Of a stretch of DNA of 64,000 bases, positions 1 through 8,576 are shown piece by piece; the stretch's first letter is position 1, and every line of letters starts with the position of its first letter. Source of the DNA: Streptomyces pseudovenezuelae (lineage in GTDB: Bacteria; Actinomycetota; Actinomycetes; Streptomycetales; Streptomycetaceae). The position numbers were made by a program, and so were the translations under genes. The stretch covers positions 985,203 through 1,049,202 of the forward strand of contig NZ_KQ948144.1 in NCBI RefSeq assembly GCF_001513955.1, read 5' to 3'. Below the pieces are notes generated by a model. That model did no database searches. It had not been told where the DNA came from and worked only from the letters and a program-made list of their open reading frames with translations.

Positions 1-697
1 GAGCGTGGGTTGGTGGGGGTTGGTCGCGGGGGTGAGCGGCCGGGGGGGGGATGGCTGAGCTGAGGGGTGCGGTCGCTTGTGTCCTGGGCGGGGGTGGACG
101 GATGGCGCTGGGTCGATTGGGGTCGGGCGAGCGGCTGTGGGGGCGGGCTGGCTGGTTGGGTGGGCGCGGGCTGGTGGTGGTCTGTGTTCTGGACGGGGGT
201 GTGCGGATGGGGGTGGGTCCGTGGTGGGGCTGCCAGGACGGCTCGGTGGAAGGCGTCCCGGAGTTCGGGCGGCATCACGTCGGAGGCGTCGAAGCAGAGG
301 GTACGGGCGCGGGCTGGTGGTGGTCGGTTGCGGGGGTGAGCGGCCGGAGGGAAGGGCGAAGTCGCCCCGGTCACCCGAGGGGTCCTCCGCGAGGCGGAAC
401 CGGACCGCACCCGCCGCCCCCGCGTCCACACCGGCTGACCCCACACACCGACGCAGTTCCCGGGGGAAATCGGCTGAGGGGTGTGGTCGCCTGGGCCCTG
501 CGCCCTGGGCGGGTTCGGCTGATGGGGGCTGGTTGCTGAGGGGGAGCGGCCGTGGGTGATGGCCGACCGGTGCTGTCGGCTGTCCGGGGTGATCGGGGCT
601 CGGTCGCGGAGGTGCTGTCGGTTGTCCGGGGCGAGGGTGGCCCGGCGGGCGGTGGGCCGCTGCCAGTGCCTCTGTCCCCTTTCCCTTCGTCCCAGAC
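1..697. other. G-rich region without a supported gene
   Basis: No reading frame here has a convincing start, ribosome binding site or family resemblance. The plus strand is very G-rich and repeats short phrases: GGGCTGGTGGTGGTC near 168 and 309, and GGGGGTGAGCGGCCGG near 30 and 333. It lies beyond the terminator of the leftward MFS gene. It could be the degraded end of a gene outside the window or plain intergenic DNA. Confidence 0.5.
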
Positions 698-740
698 GCA
701 CCGCACCCCCGCCCTCGGATCAGGGACGGGGGTGCGGTGC
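698..740 (-). terminator. Hairpin terminator after the MFS exporter gene
   Basis: A perfect inverted repeat, GCACCGCACCCCCG at 698-711 and CGGGGGTGCGGTGC at 727-740, encloses a short loop. It starts 18 bases past the stop codon of the leftward MFS gene. No U-tract is obvious, as is usual for Streptomyces terminators. Confidence 0.7.
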
Positions 741-758
741 GCGCCGGCGGGGGGACGG

Positions 759-2492
759 TCAGGCCGTGACCGTCCCGCCCGGCAGGGACAGGTCCAGGTC
801 GACCGCGCGGTCGTCGCCCGCGTGGGTCGCCGAGGAGGCCAGCGGGCCGTGCCCGGTGGCGCGGGCGGCGAGGACGTAGGCGCCCTGGGCCGGGACGGTG
901 AGGACGTAGGAGCCGTCGTCGGCGGAGAGCGTGGCGCCCGCCTGCCGTCCCCGCCGGTCGATCAGCGTCACCTTGGCCCGGGCGACCGGAGCGCCGGCCG
1001 CGTCGAGGACACGGCCCCGGAACCCCCGCAGGACCTCTTCGGCCCGTGCCAGGTTCGCCTCCTCCTCACTGCTCGCCCGAAGCTGCGGCGCACGGTTCGG
1101 CTTCGGCAGGAACAGCGCCATCAGCAGGCCGACGGCCACGGCGCCGGTCGCGATGAGGAAGGACACCCGGAACCCGTGCATGGTCGGTACCGCGACGCCC
1201 CCGACGTTGTTCGCCGTGTTCGCCAGCACCATCCCGATCACGGCGCTCGACACGGACGTACCGATGGAGCGCATCAGCGTGTTGAGGCCGTTCGCCGCGC
1301 CCGTCTCCGACGCGGGCACCGCGCCGACGATCAGCGCGGGAAGGGAGGAGTACGCGAGACCGATGCCCGCGCCCAGCACCACGGCGATGACCAGGCTCTG
1401 CCAGGCCGCGCTCATCAGGCCCAGGCCCGCGCCGTAGCCGATCGCGATGATCAGCATGCCGAGGATGAGGGTGAACTTGGGGCCGTACTTCGCGGAGAGG
1501 CGGGCGTACACCGGCGCCGTGAACATCATCGTCAGGCCCAGCGGAGCGACCAGGAGACCCGCGACGACCATCGACTGGCCGAGGCCGTAGCCGGTCGCCT
1601 TCGGGAGCTGGAGCAGCTGGGGAAGGACGAGCGAGACGACGTAGAAGGAGACACCCACCATGATCGACGCCAGGTTGGTGAAGAGGACCGCCGGGCGGGC
1701 CGTGGTACGCAGGTCGACCAGGGGGGCCTTGACCCGCAGCTCCATGACGCCCCACAGGACGAGGACGACCGCGGCGGCACCGAAGAGGCCGAGCGTGGTG
1801 CCCGAGGTCCAGCCCCAGTCGCTGCCCTTGGTGATGGGCAGGAGGAAGAGGACGAGACCGGTGGAGAGGCCGAGCGCGCCCAGCACGTCGAAGGTGCCTT
1901 CGGCGCGCGCCGGGGACTCCGGTACGACGAGGAGGGTGAGGGCGATCGAGAGGGCGCCGAGGCCCGCGGCGCCGTAGAAGAGGGCGTGCCAGTCGGCGTG
2001 CTGGGCGATCAGTGCGGCGAGGGGGAGGGCGAGTCCGCCGCCCACGCCGATCGAGGAGCTCATCAGGGCCATGGCCGAGCCGAGCTTCTCGCGGGGCAGC
2101 ATGTCGCGCATCAGGCCGATGCCGAGCGGGATCGCGCCCATGGCGAAGCCCTGGAGAGTGCGGCCGGCGATCATCGTGAGCAGGTCGCTGGTGAGCGCGC
2201 TGACCAGGGCGCCCACGACCATCACGGCGAGGCTGAGGATGAGCATGCGGCGCTTGCCGTACAGGTCGCCGAGGCGGCCCATGATCGGCGTGGCGACGGC
2301 GCCCGAGAGCAGGGTGGACGTCAGGACCCAGGTGGCGTTGCTGGGCGCGGTGTCCAGCAGTTGCGGCAGGTCCTTGATGACCGGGACGAGCAGGGTCTGC
2401 ATCACCGCGACCACGATGCCCGCGAAGGCGAGCACCGGGACGACAGCGCCGGACGCTCTCCGGGTGGGCTGGTCGGTCGGCGTGTGCGTCAT
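759..2492 (-). CDS. MFS drug exporter with C-terminal carboxypeptidase-regulatory-like domain
   Basis: A 577-residue integral membrane protein of the major facilitator superfamily, DHA2-like (14 helices), expected to export drugs or other small molecules with proton exchange. The MFS signature GRLGDLYGKRRML lies near residues 72-84. The transporter part ends near residue 480. Residues about 490-577 form a soluble segment, starting GFRGRVLDAAGAPVARAKV, that looks like a CarboxypepD_reg-type beta-sandwich. Such tails are known on some actinobacterial MFS proteins, but what they do is not established. The gene is divergent from the broken MFS relic at 2629 and shares its 136-bp promoter region. 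The start is the ATG after a GAGGGAGG-type ribosome site. Its substrate cannot be told from sequence. Confidence 0.9.
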   Translation of the reverse strand: MTHTPTDQPTRRASGAVVPVLAFAGIVVAVMQTLLVPVIKDLPQLLDTAPSNATWVLTSTLLSGAVATPIMGRLGDLYGKRRMLILSLAVMVVGALVSALTSDLLTMIAGRTLQGFAMGAIPLGIGLMRDMLPREKLGSAMALMSSSIGVGGGLALPLAALIAQHADWHALFYGAAGLGALSIALTLLVVPESPARAEGTFDVLGALGLSTGLVLFLLPITKGSDWGWTSGTTLGLFGAAAVVLVLWGVMELRVKAPLVDLRTTARPAVLFTNLASIMVGVSFYVVSLVLPQLLQLPKATGYGLGQSMVVAGLLVAPLGLTMMFTAPVYARLSAKYGPKFTLILGMLIIAIGYGAGLGLMSAAWQSLVIAVVLGAGIGLAYSSLPALIVGAVPASETGAANGLNTLMRSIGTSVSSAVIGMVLANTANNVGGVAVPTMHGFRVSFLIATGAVAVGLLMALFLPKPNRAPQLRASSEEEANLARAEEVLRGFRGRVLDAAGAPVARAKVTLIDRRGRQAGATLSADDGSYVLTVPAQGAYVLAARATGHGPLASSATHAGDDRAVDLDLSLPGGTVTA

Positions 2493-2539
2493 GTGAGGGA
2501 GGCCTCCGGGCCTGGAAGATCGGCTTACGTGTGGCTTGA

Positions 2540-2590
2540 ACTACGTATGCATGGGCAACTATTCCGATGCTTCGGCGTACTAACGATTTC
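2540..2590. promoter_or_regulatory. AT-rich divergent promoter region with possible MarR-type operator
   Basis: Between the two divergent MFS genes the DNA becomes unusually AT-rich for this genome. It holds an imperfect dyad, GTATGCATGGGCAACTA. That form resembles MarR-family operators (AGTTGC and GCAACT half-sites) often seen before exporter genes. No MarR gene is adjacent. The match is by eye and one half is degenerate. Confidence 0.35.
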
Positions 2591-2628
2591 TTTATATTCT
2601 CTTGGGGAAGTCGCAACGGGTTGAGACC

Positions 2629-4031
2629 ATGACCGTCATGCTCGAAGCCGCTGACGCCACCCGCAGACCCTCGCGTGTCCGCTCCGAGCCGCCCGCCTGG
2701 CTGGTGGTGGCGCTGGCGTGCGCCGGCCAGTTCCTGGTCGTCCTCGACGTGTCCGTCGTCAACGTGGCCTTGCCGTCGATACGTGCCGACCTGGGCATGG
2801 GCGAGTCAGGGCTGCTGGGGGTGCCCCCTCTGGGGGAGGGGGGTGAACGCCTACTCCATCGCCTTCGCCGGGTTCATGCTCCTGGGCCGCCGCGCCGGTG
2901 ACCTCTACGGCCGCAAGCGGATGTTCCTCGTCGGCCTCGGGCTGTTCACGGTCGACTCGCTGGCCGGCGGCCTGGCCCAGCAGGGCGGCGAACTGCTGCT
3001 CGCCCGGGCCGTGCAGGGCCTCGGCGCCGCGGTGCTCGCCCCGGCGACCCTGACGATCGTGACGTCGGCCGTCCCGGAGGGGCCCGCGCGGCCGGCGGCT
3101 TCTTCGGAGGGCTCCTCGTCGACACCCTCTCCTGGCGCTGGGTCCTGCTGATCAACGTGCCGGTCGGCGCGCTGGTCCTGCTGGGCTCGCTGCTGTGGCT
3201 GACGGAGAGCCGCAACGGGGCCGGCCGCCGCCTCGACCTGCCGGGAGCACTGCTGGTCACCGGCGGACTGGCGGTGCTGGCGTACGGCATCTCGCAGACC
3301 GAGGCCGAGGGGTGGACGGCGGCCGCCACCCTGCTCCCGCTGGCCGTCGGGCTCGCGCTGGTCGCGGGCTTCCTCGTCGTCGAGTCGCGTACGACGGCCC
3401 CGCTGATGCCGCTCGGACTGCTCAGGGTGCGCGCGGTGGCCTCGGCGAACGCGGCGATGTTCCTGAGCGGCTTCGCCATGTTCTCCATGTGGTTCTTCAT
3501 GACGCTCTACGCCCAGAACGTCCTCGGCTACTCGCCTCTCGCCGCCGGAGCATCCCTGATGCCGAGCTCGCTGGCGATCGTGGTCGGCTCGAAACTCGCC
3601 CCGCGCCTCATGCGCCCGCTCGGAGCCCGGTGGGTGGCCGTGCTCGGCGCGACGGTCGCGGTCACCGGGTTCGCCTGGCAGTCGACGATGACCGCGGACG
3701 GCCGCTTCGTGACCGCGATCATGTGCCCCGGGATCCTCATGATGCTGGGCGCCGGTCTCGCCACCACCCCGCTCGCCTCGCTGGCCACGTCCGGGGCCGC
3801 GCCGGGGGAGGCCGGGCTGGTGTCGGGGCTGGTCAACACCTCGCGCACGATGGGCGGCTCGCTCGGGCTCGCGGTCCTGTCGATGCTGGCGGCGGCCCGG
3901 ACGGGAGGCGCGGGCTCGCCGGAGGCGCTGACGGAGGGGTACGCGCTGGCGTTCCGGGTCCCACGGGGGTGCTGCTGGCCGGGCTGGTGCTCGTGCTGGT
4001 GTGGCTGCCCCGGAGGATCTCCGCGACGTGA
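2629..4031 (+). pseudogene. Broken MFS (DHA2-type) transporter gene
   Basis: The pieces add up to one DHA2 exporter, but no single frame encodes it. Frame 1 runs from ATG 2629 (MTVMLEAADATRRPSR) through the first helix, with VNVALPSIRADLGMG. At 2815-2842 a GC-rich palindromic block replaces the expected codons before VNAYSIAFAGF and shifts the frame. The second frame runs to about 3085 (TIVTSAVPEGPAR), where codons typical of this family are missing and the frame shifts again into GGFFGGLLVDTLSWRWVLL. The third frame continues through helices 6-14 to about 3960. A further one-base shift is needed for the last helix, LLAGLVLVLVWLPRR, ending at TGA 4029-4031. With at least three lesions, this is most likely a true pseudogene rather than a sequencing error. 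Confidence 0.85.
2815..2842. repeat. Short palindromic insertion inside the MFS relic
   Basis: This 28-base block contains GGGGGTGCCCCC followed by CTCTGGGGGAGGGG, so it can fold on itself. It stands where related transporters have about nine bases coding for Gln-Trp-Val, a net gain of about 19 bases. That changes the reading frame. Short GGGGGTGCCCCC-type palindromes recur in Streptomyces genomes, so this looks like a mobile or slippage-born insertion. Confidence 0.6.
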
Positions 4032-4107
4032 GGCAACGGCCCGGGCCGCTCACGGACTCCGTCGGAGAACTCCGCGGGCTCCTCCTACGGCTGTTCCGGG
4101 GCCGGCC

Positions 4108-4740
4108 TCACAGCCATCCCTGTTGCCGGGCCGCCCGTACCGCCTCCATCCGGTTGCGGGTGCCGGTCTTGCCGATGGCGGCGGAGAGGTAGTTGCGCAC
4201 GGTGGACTCGGAGAGGTGCAGCCTGTCCGCGATGTCGGCCACCGTCGCGCCGTCCGTGGAGGCCCTGAGGACGTCGCACTCACGGGCGGTGAGCGGGCTG
4301 GGTCCGGCACTGAGCGCGGCCGCGGCGAGGGCGGGGTCGATCACGGTCTCGCCGGTCAGCACCCGGCGGATCGCGGCGGCCAGCTCCTCGACGGGACCGT
4401 CCTTGACGAGGAAACCCGCGGCACCCGCCTCCATGGCCCGGCGCAGGTAACCGGGTCTTCCGAAGGTGGTCAGGATCAGCACCCGGCAGTCCGGCGCCTG
4501 GTCGCGCAGTTCGGCGGCGGCGTCCAGACCGCTGATCCCCGGCAGCTCGATGTCGAGCAGCGCCACGTCGGGGCGGTGCGTGAGGGCCGCGTCCACGATC
4601 GCGTCCCCGGCCGCGACCTGGGCCACGACCAGGATGTCCGGTTCCATCCCGAGCAGCAGCGCGAGCGCCCCGCGCATCATCTGCTGGTCCTCGGCGAGCA
4701 ACACGCGGATGGACCTTGCGGGCCGGTGGTCCCGGGGCAT
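4108..4740 (-). CDS. NarL/LuxR-type response regulator
   Basis: A 210-residue two-component response regulator acting in the cytoplasm on promoter DNA. The receiver domain covers about residues 10-125, with the acidic pair in LLAEDQQ, the phospho-acceptor Asp63 in LLDIELPG and the conserved Lys in FLVKDGP. A LuxR-type helix-turn-helix follows at about 145-205, with LTARECDVLRASTDGATVAD and LSESTVRNYLS. The histidine kinase gene lies 73 bases upstream on the same strand, so the two form a pair. ATG 4740 is taken as the start; an in-frame GTG at 4749 is possible. The signal and target genes are unknown. Confidence 0.92.
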   Translation of the reverse strand: MPRDHRPARSIRVLLAEDQQMMRGALALLLGMEPDILVVAQVAAGDAIVDAALTHRPDVALLDIELPGISGLDAAAELRDQAPDCRVLILTTFGRPGYLRRAMEAGAAGFLVKDGPVEELAAAIRRVLTGETVIDPALAAAALSAGPSPLTARECDVLRASTDGATVADIADRLHLSESTVRNYLSAAIGKTGTRNRMEAVRAARQQGWL

Positions 4741-4813
4741 CTCGTTCACGGCCCAAGGGTAGGGCGCGGGGGCGGGAGCGGAGCGGCTGTGGAGCGGGCG
4801 GACCCGTGTGGTG

Positions 4814-6190
4814 TCACCGGGACGTTTCGCCGATCCGGGATCCGCCCACGGTGGTCGTCGGCTCCTCGGGCCGCGCCGCTTCCATCGAGTCGGCCCGGAG
4901 CTCGGCCCGCACCACGAATCCGCCCCGCGGCCCCGGCCCGGCCTCCAGCCACCCGCCGGCCGCGGCCAGCCGCTCCGCGAGGCCCTTGAGCCCGGTGCCA
5001 CCGATGCCCGGCGTCGCCGCCACCACCGACTCCACCATCGGCACCGGTGCCGTGCGTTCCGTGCCGTCGATCTCCGGGAGGCACGTCTCGTCACCCGTCC
5101 CCCGGCCGTCGTCCCAGACACGCAGCCGCACCCGTTCCGCCGAGCCCCGTACGGAGATCTCGCAGCGTTCCGCCCCGCTGTGCCGTACCGCGTTGGTCAC
5201 CGCCTCCCGGACCACCCAGCCCAGCAGGGCCTCGCTCCGGGCGGAGAGCGGGTGCCCGGAGCGGTGGACCACGGGCTCGATGCCCGCGGCGCGCAGAGCC
5301 GAGGCGGCCCGGTCGAGGTCCGTGCTGAGGCTGCCCTCGCGGTAACCGGTCACCGCCTCACGGATCTCGGTGAGCGCCTGGCGGCCGACCGACTCGATGT
5401 CGCAGACCTGCACGAGCGCCGCGTCCAGGTCGCGCGGGGCGAGGCGCCGGGCCGCCTCCGACTTCACCACGATCACCGACAGCGTGTGTCCGAGCAGGTC
5501 GTGCAGATCACGGGAGAAGCGCAGCCGCTCCTCCTCGACCGCGCGCCGGGCCAGTTCCTCGCGTGCCTCCCGCAACTGCCGTACCGCTTCGGAGAGGGAC
5601 ATGATCGCGGCCGTCACCATCGTGGAGATCCAGGTGGCGTACGCGGTGTCGAGTCCGCCCCAGCCGTCACGGAAGACGGCGGCCGCGCCGGCCACCACGG
5701 TCACGAGCGCACCCACCCACCGCAGGTGCGGCGGCCGCACGACCGCGCCCGTCGCGAGCCCGAACAGAGGGAAGAACAGCAGCCAGTTGCCGCCGTACCC
5801 CAGCGCCAGACCGCAGGTGACCAACCCCAACAGCCCCAGCGCCACCCGCGTGGAGACCGCCTCCCGGGTCTCCTTGCGGAAGGCGCGGAAGGCGACGTAG
5901 ATGTAGAGCGAGTTGAACGTGAGCAGTCCGAGACCGCCGACCCAGGGGTTCGAGGTCTCGCCCTGGAAGAGGTTGGAGAAGGCGCCCATCCCCATCAGCA
6001 GCCACGGCAGCAGACCGAACCCGCTGCCCAGGCCGGCGTTCGTGTGGACCTCCCCGGCCCGCTGCGCGGCCTTGTACTCGGCGTTGAGGCGCTGCTTGTT
6101 CGCCTTGTAGTACTGCTGGTGCCTGCGCGCCTCGTGGACCTCCTCGCGGATCTCGTCCACGCGGCACGAGAGCTTGTGCGACCAGAACAT
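4814..6190 (-). CDS. Membrane sensor histidine kinase (NarL partner, HisKA_3 type)
   Basis: A 458-residue sensor kinase expected to autophosphorylate and pass phosphate to the adjacent response regulator. Residues 1-50 are charged and likely helical, without a signal peptide. About five membrane segments lie between 55 and 200. The HisKA_3 domain carries His230 in RFSRDLHDLLGHTLSVIVV. The ATP-binding domain has the N-box EAVTNAVRHS (Asn333) and a late GTGLKGLAERLAAAGG. The loop between the G boxes is unusually long and acidic, running from about residue 366 to 395 (DETCLPEIDGTERT). The ATG at 6190 follows GGAGGAACG. An octapeptide-repeat ORF ends 14 bases upstream on the same strand. Confidence 0.92.
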   Translation of the reverse strand: MFWSHKLSCRVDEIREEVHEARRHQQYYKANKQRLNAEYKAAQRAGEVHTNAGLGSGFGLLPWLLMGMGAFSNLFQGETSNPWVGGLGLLTFNSLYIYVAFRAFRKETREAVSTRVALGLLGLVTCGLALGYGGNWLLFFPLFGLATGAVVRPPHLRWVGALVTVVAGAAAVFRDGWGGLDTAYATWISTMVTAAIMSLSEAVRQLREAREELARRAVEEERLRFSRDLHDLLGHTLSVIVVKSEAARRLAPRDLDAALVQVCDIESVGRQALTEIREAVTGYREGSLSTDLDRAASALRAAGIEPVVHRSGHPLSARSEALLGWVVREAVTNAVRHSGAERCEISVRGSAERVRLRVWDDGRGTGDETCLPEIDGTERTAPVPMVESVVAATPGIGGTGLKGLAERLAAAGGWLEAGPGPRGGFVVRAELRADSMEAARPEEPTTTVGGSRIGETSR

Positions 6191-6204
6191 GACCGTTCCT
6201 CCGC

Positions 6205-7425
6205 TCAGAGGTGCCCGGCGTGCCGCCGGCACGACAGGACAGCGTACGAACCGAACTCCCGCGGACACACTCCCCGCACGAGGCCCGCCTCGGGCGCGGA
6301 CCCACCCGGGACCGACAGCCGGGGGCCTCCGGCGGCCACAGCACACGGCACCGGCCGGTTGCGCCCACTGAAGCGCGCCTCCGCGCGCCGCCAGCCTGGC
6401 CCGGTGCCCCCGGCTGACTCCGGGACCCTGGCCCCGGGCGGCTCCAGGACCCTGGCCACGAGCGGCTCCGGGTCCCCGGCCTTGGATGGCTCGACGGCGT
6501 CGGAGGCGAGTGGTTGCAGGTCTCTGGGCTCGCCCGGTTCCAGGGCTTCGGAGGCGAGCGGTTCCACGGCTCCGGTCGCGCCGGGTTCCAGGACTCCGGC
6601 CTTGGACGGTTCGACGGCTTCGGTCTCGCCCGGTTCCAGGACCCCGGCCGCGCCCGGCTCCGGGTCCTCGGCCGTGGACGGCTCGATGGCGTCGGAGGCG
6701 AGTGGTTCCGCGGCTTCGGTCGCGCCGGGTTCCGGGACTCCGGCCTTGGACGGTTCGACGGCTTCGGTCTCGCCCGGTTCCAGGACCCCGGCCGCGCCCG
6801 GCTCCGGGTCCTCAGCCATGGACGGCTCCCTGGCCCCGGCCCCGGCCGGCTCCAGCCCCCCGGCCATGGCCCAGCCTCCGGGCAGCGCCGACGGACCGTG
6901 GCCGCCCGCGAAGGCGGCTGGCCCGCAGGCAGCGCCCCGCGCGACCGCCCGGCGCGGCGCGCCCACCCGCACTGCCCGCCGCAGCGGGACCGCCCGTGCT
7001 GCCCGTCGCAGCGCGCCCACCCGCACCGCCTGCCGCAGTCCGCCCACCCCCACTGCCCGCCGCGGCGGGACCGCCCGTGCTGCCCGTCGCAGTGCACTCA
7101 CCCGCACCGCCCGCCGCAGCGCGCCCACCCGGCCGGCCCGCGCCACGTCCCTGCGGGCCGTGCCGAAGAGCTGTACCGGGCCCGCGTGCGACTCGTCCGG
7201 GCCGCGCAGTGCCACGCTGCCGCTGCCGCTGCCGCTGCCGCTGCCGCCGCCGCCACGCAGCGCCACGCTCCCGCCGGGCCCGAGCGCTTGGGCGATCCAG
7301 CTGGCGGCGCACCCGGTGGCGAGTCCCGTGCCCCCGCCCCAGCGGCCCGAGCCTCGGAGTCCCGTGCCCCCGCCCCAGCGCCACGCGCCCCAGCACCCCA
7401 CAGCCGCCCGTGTCCCCTGTCTCAT
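6205..7425 (-). CDS. Uncertain octapeptide-repeat ORF upstream of the kinase
   Basis: An open frame on the kinase strand with no stop codons, about 406 codons from ATG 7425 to a TGA 14 bases before the kinase start. The first half is Gly/Arg-rich and low complexity. The second half has about 18 tandem octapeptides of the form EP plus six residues, for example EPGAAGVL, EPGETEAV, EPSKAGVP, EPGATEAA. The tail is Arg/Cys-rich and not protein-like. There is no signal peptide, no clear ribosome site and no family resemblance. Both strands are open here and both have high third-position GC, so this may be a noncoding minisatellite. Confidence 0.25.
   Translation of the reverse strand: MRQGTRAAVGCWGAWRWGGGTGLRGSGRWGGGTGLATGCAASWIAQALGPGGSVALRGGGGSGSGSGSGSVALRGPDESHAGPVQLFGTARRDVARAGRVGALRRAVRVSALRRAARAVPPRRAVGVGGLRQAVRVGALRRAARAVPLRRAVRVGAPRRAVARGAACGPAAFAGGHGPSALPGGWAMAGGLEPAGAGAREPSMAEDPEPGAAGVLEPGETEAVEPSKAGVPEPGATEAAEPLASDAIEPSTAEDPEPGAAGVLEPGETEAVEPSKAGVLEPGATGAVEPLASEALEPGEPRDLQPLASDAVEPSKAGDPEPLVARVLEPPGARVPESAGGTGPGWRRAEARFSGRNRPVPCAVAAGGPRLSVPGGSAPEAGLVRGVCPREFGSYAVLSCRRHAGHL
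6400..6835. repeat. 24-bp minisatellite with 144-bp higher-order repeat
   Basis: Tandem units of exactly 24 bases, such as GGTTCCAGGACTCCGG plus CCTTGGAC, fill this stretch. Six units form a 144-base block that is repeated almost perfectly: the copy at 6601 recurs at 6745. The unit is a multiple of three, so the frames stay open on both strands. Confidence 0.85.
6930..7290. repeat. Low-complexity CG-rich repeats
   Basis: This stretch repeats phrases such as CCCACCCGCACCGCC and GGGACCGCCCGTGCTGCCCG several times. It then runs into a tract of CTGCCG hexamers near 7208-7240. It looks like slippage-derived DNA, continuous with the minisatellite to its left. Confidence 0.6.
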
Positions 7426-7589
7426 GCCGACCACGTTACGAACCCGCCCCGACCGCCCGGCAGATGCGCTTGTACGGAATTCGGTGGGACAAATGTCACG
7501 GGTGCCGGAACCTCGGCGCCAGCCGACCTGACACACCGTCAGGAGCCTTCACAAGTGCGGTGGGCTCGGCTATACAGAGGGCGCCGGAC

Positions 7590-7603
7590 TGGAACGCGTT
7601 CTA
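7590..7603. promoter_or_regulatory. KstR-type operator before the MaoC-ADH-SDR operon
   Basis: TGGAACGCGTTCTA fits the published KstR consensus TNNAACNNGTTNNA at every fixed position. It sits inside the larger dyad CTGGAACGCGTTCTAG, 83 bases before the first gene. A possible -10 element, TATACA, lies just upstream at 7571-7576, so a bound TetR-family repressor could block transcription. KstR itself is not encoded in the window. Confidence 0.65.
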
Positions 7604-7685
7604 GATCGGCCCGCGACGACCTCGGTGCGGCCGACGGTGCGGACGGCCGTACCGAGGTCTTGACCGAGCCCCTGTCAGGAGCCGT

Positions 7686-8543
7686 ATGCCCATCGACGCA
7701 GCCAAGGCCCTCGCCGCCGAACCCCGGACCGGCGAGATCTCCTGGAACTCCAAGGACGTCCAGCTGTACCACCTCGGCATCGGAGCGGGCGTTCCCGCCA
7801 CCGACCCCGACGAACTGCGCTACACCCTCGAATCCCGGCTGCACGTCCTGCCGAGCTTCGCCACGGTCGCGGGCTCGGGATCGCCGGGAGTGATCAGCGG
7901 TCTGTCCCTGCCCGGCATCGAGGTCGATCTCGCCAAGGTCCTGCACGGCGGCCAGTCACTCACCCTCCACCGCCCCCTGCCCGCCCGGGGCACCGCGACC
8001 GCTACCCACCGCATCGCCGCCGTGTACGACAAGGGCAAGGCGGCCGTCCTGGTCATGCGGACCGAAGTCGCGGACACCGAGGGCCCGTTGTGGACGAACG
8101 ACGCCCAGATCTTCGTCCGCGGAGAGGGCGGCTGGGGCGGCGACCGGGGTCCCTCCGCCCGACTGGAACCCCCCACGGGCGAGCCCGACCGGACGGTGGA
8201 GCGCCCCATCCGCGAGGACCAGGCCCTGCTCTACCGTCTCTCCGGCGACTGGAACCCGCTGCACGCCGACCCGGAGTTCGCCAAGGTCGCCGGGTTCGAA
8301 CGGCCCATCCTGCACGGGCTGTGCACCTACGGCATGACGCTCAAGGCGGTCGTCGACACGCTGCTCGGCGGGGACGTGACCCGGGTGCGGTCCTACGTCA
8401 CCCGGTTCGCCGGGGTCGTGTACCCGGGGGAGACCCTGCGGATCCGTATGTGGCACACACCGCAGTCCACCAGGGTCGCCGTCAGCGCCGTGGAGCGCGA
8501 CGACGCGCCCGTCCTCGCCGACACCGTCGTCGAACACTCCTGA
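7686..8543 (+). CDS. MaoC-like enoyl-CoA hydratase (double hot-dog)
   Basis: A 285-residue cytoplasmic protein of the MaoC/HSD17B4 hydratase-2 family, expected to add water to a 2-enoyl-CoA in beta-oxidation. The N-terminal half (about 1-140) is a degenerate hot-dog fold. The C-terminal half carries the catalytic signature GDWNPLHADPEFAKVAGF followed by RPILHGLCTYG, giving the Asp/His dyad. It is the first gene of a rightward operon with a zinc dehydrogenase (33-bp gap) and an SDR. The KstR-type site upstream suggests a steroid or branched side-chain acyl-CoA substrate; this is inference. Confidence 0.9.
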   Translation: MPIDAAKALAAEPRTGEISWNSKDVQLYHLGIGAGVPATDPDELRYTLESRLHVLPSFATVAGSGSPGVISGLSLPGIEVDLAKVLHGGQSLTLHRPLPARGTATATHRIAAVYDKGKAAVLVMRTEVADTEGPLWTNDAQIFVRGEGGWGGDRGPSARLEPPTGEPDRTVERPIREDQALLYRLSGDWNPLHADPEFAKVAGFERPILHGLCTYGMTLKAVVDTLLGGDVTRVRSYVTRFAGVVYPGETLRIRMWHTPQSTRVAVSAVERDDAPVLADTVVEHS

Positions 8544-8576
8544 AAACCCACCACGCCGTACGAGGGGAGCCGCACC

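Noticed and set aside
51..559. Several overlapping rightward frames at the left edge
   Set aside because: They come from G-rich repeats; none has a ribosome site, hydrophobic pattern or family features.
6514..7893. Rightward frame through the minisatellite into the MaoC gene
   Set aside because: It continues into the MaoC gene in the wrong phase and lacks a start site. The repeat-derived FGxxRF pattern is a by-product of the 24-bp unit.
8283..8305. TTCGAA-containing stretch that resembles a tRNA T-arm
   Set aside because: It lies inside the MaoC coding sequence and no acceptor or anticodon stem can be built. No tRNA gene was found in the window.
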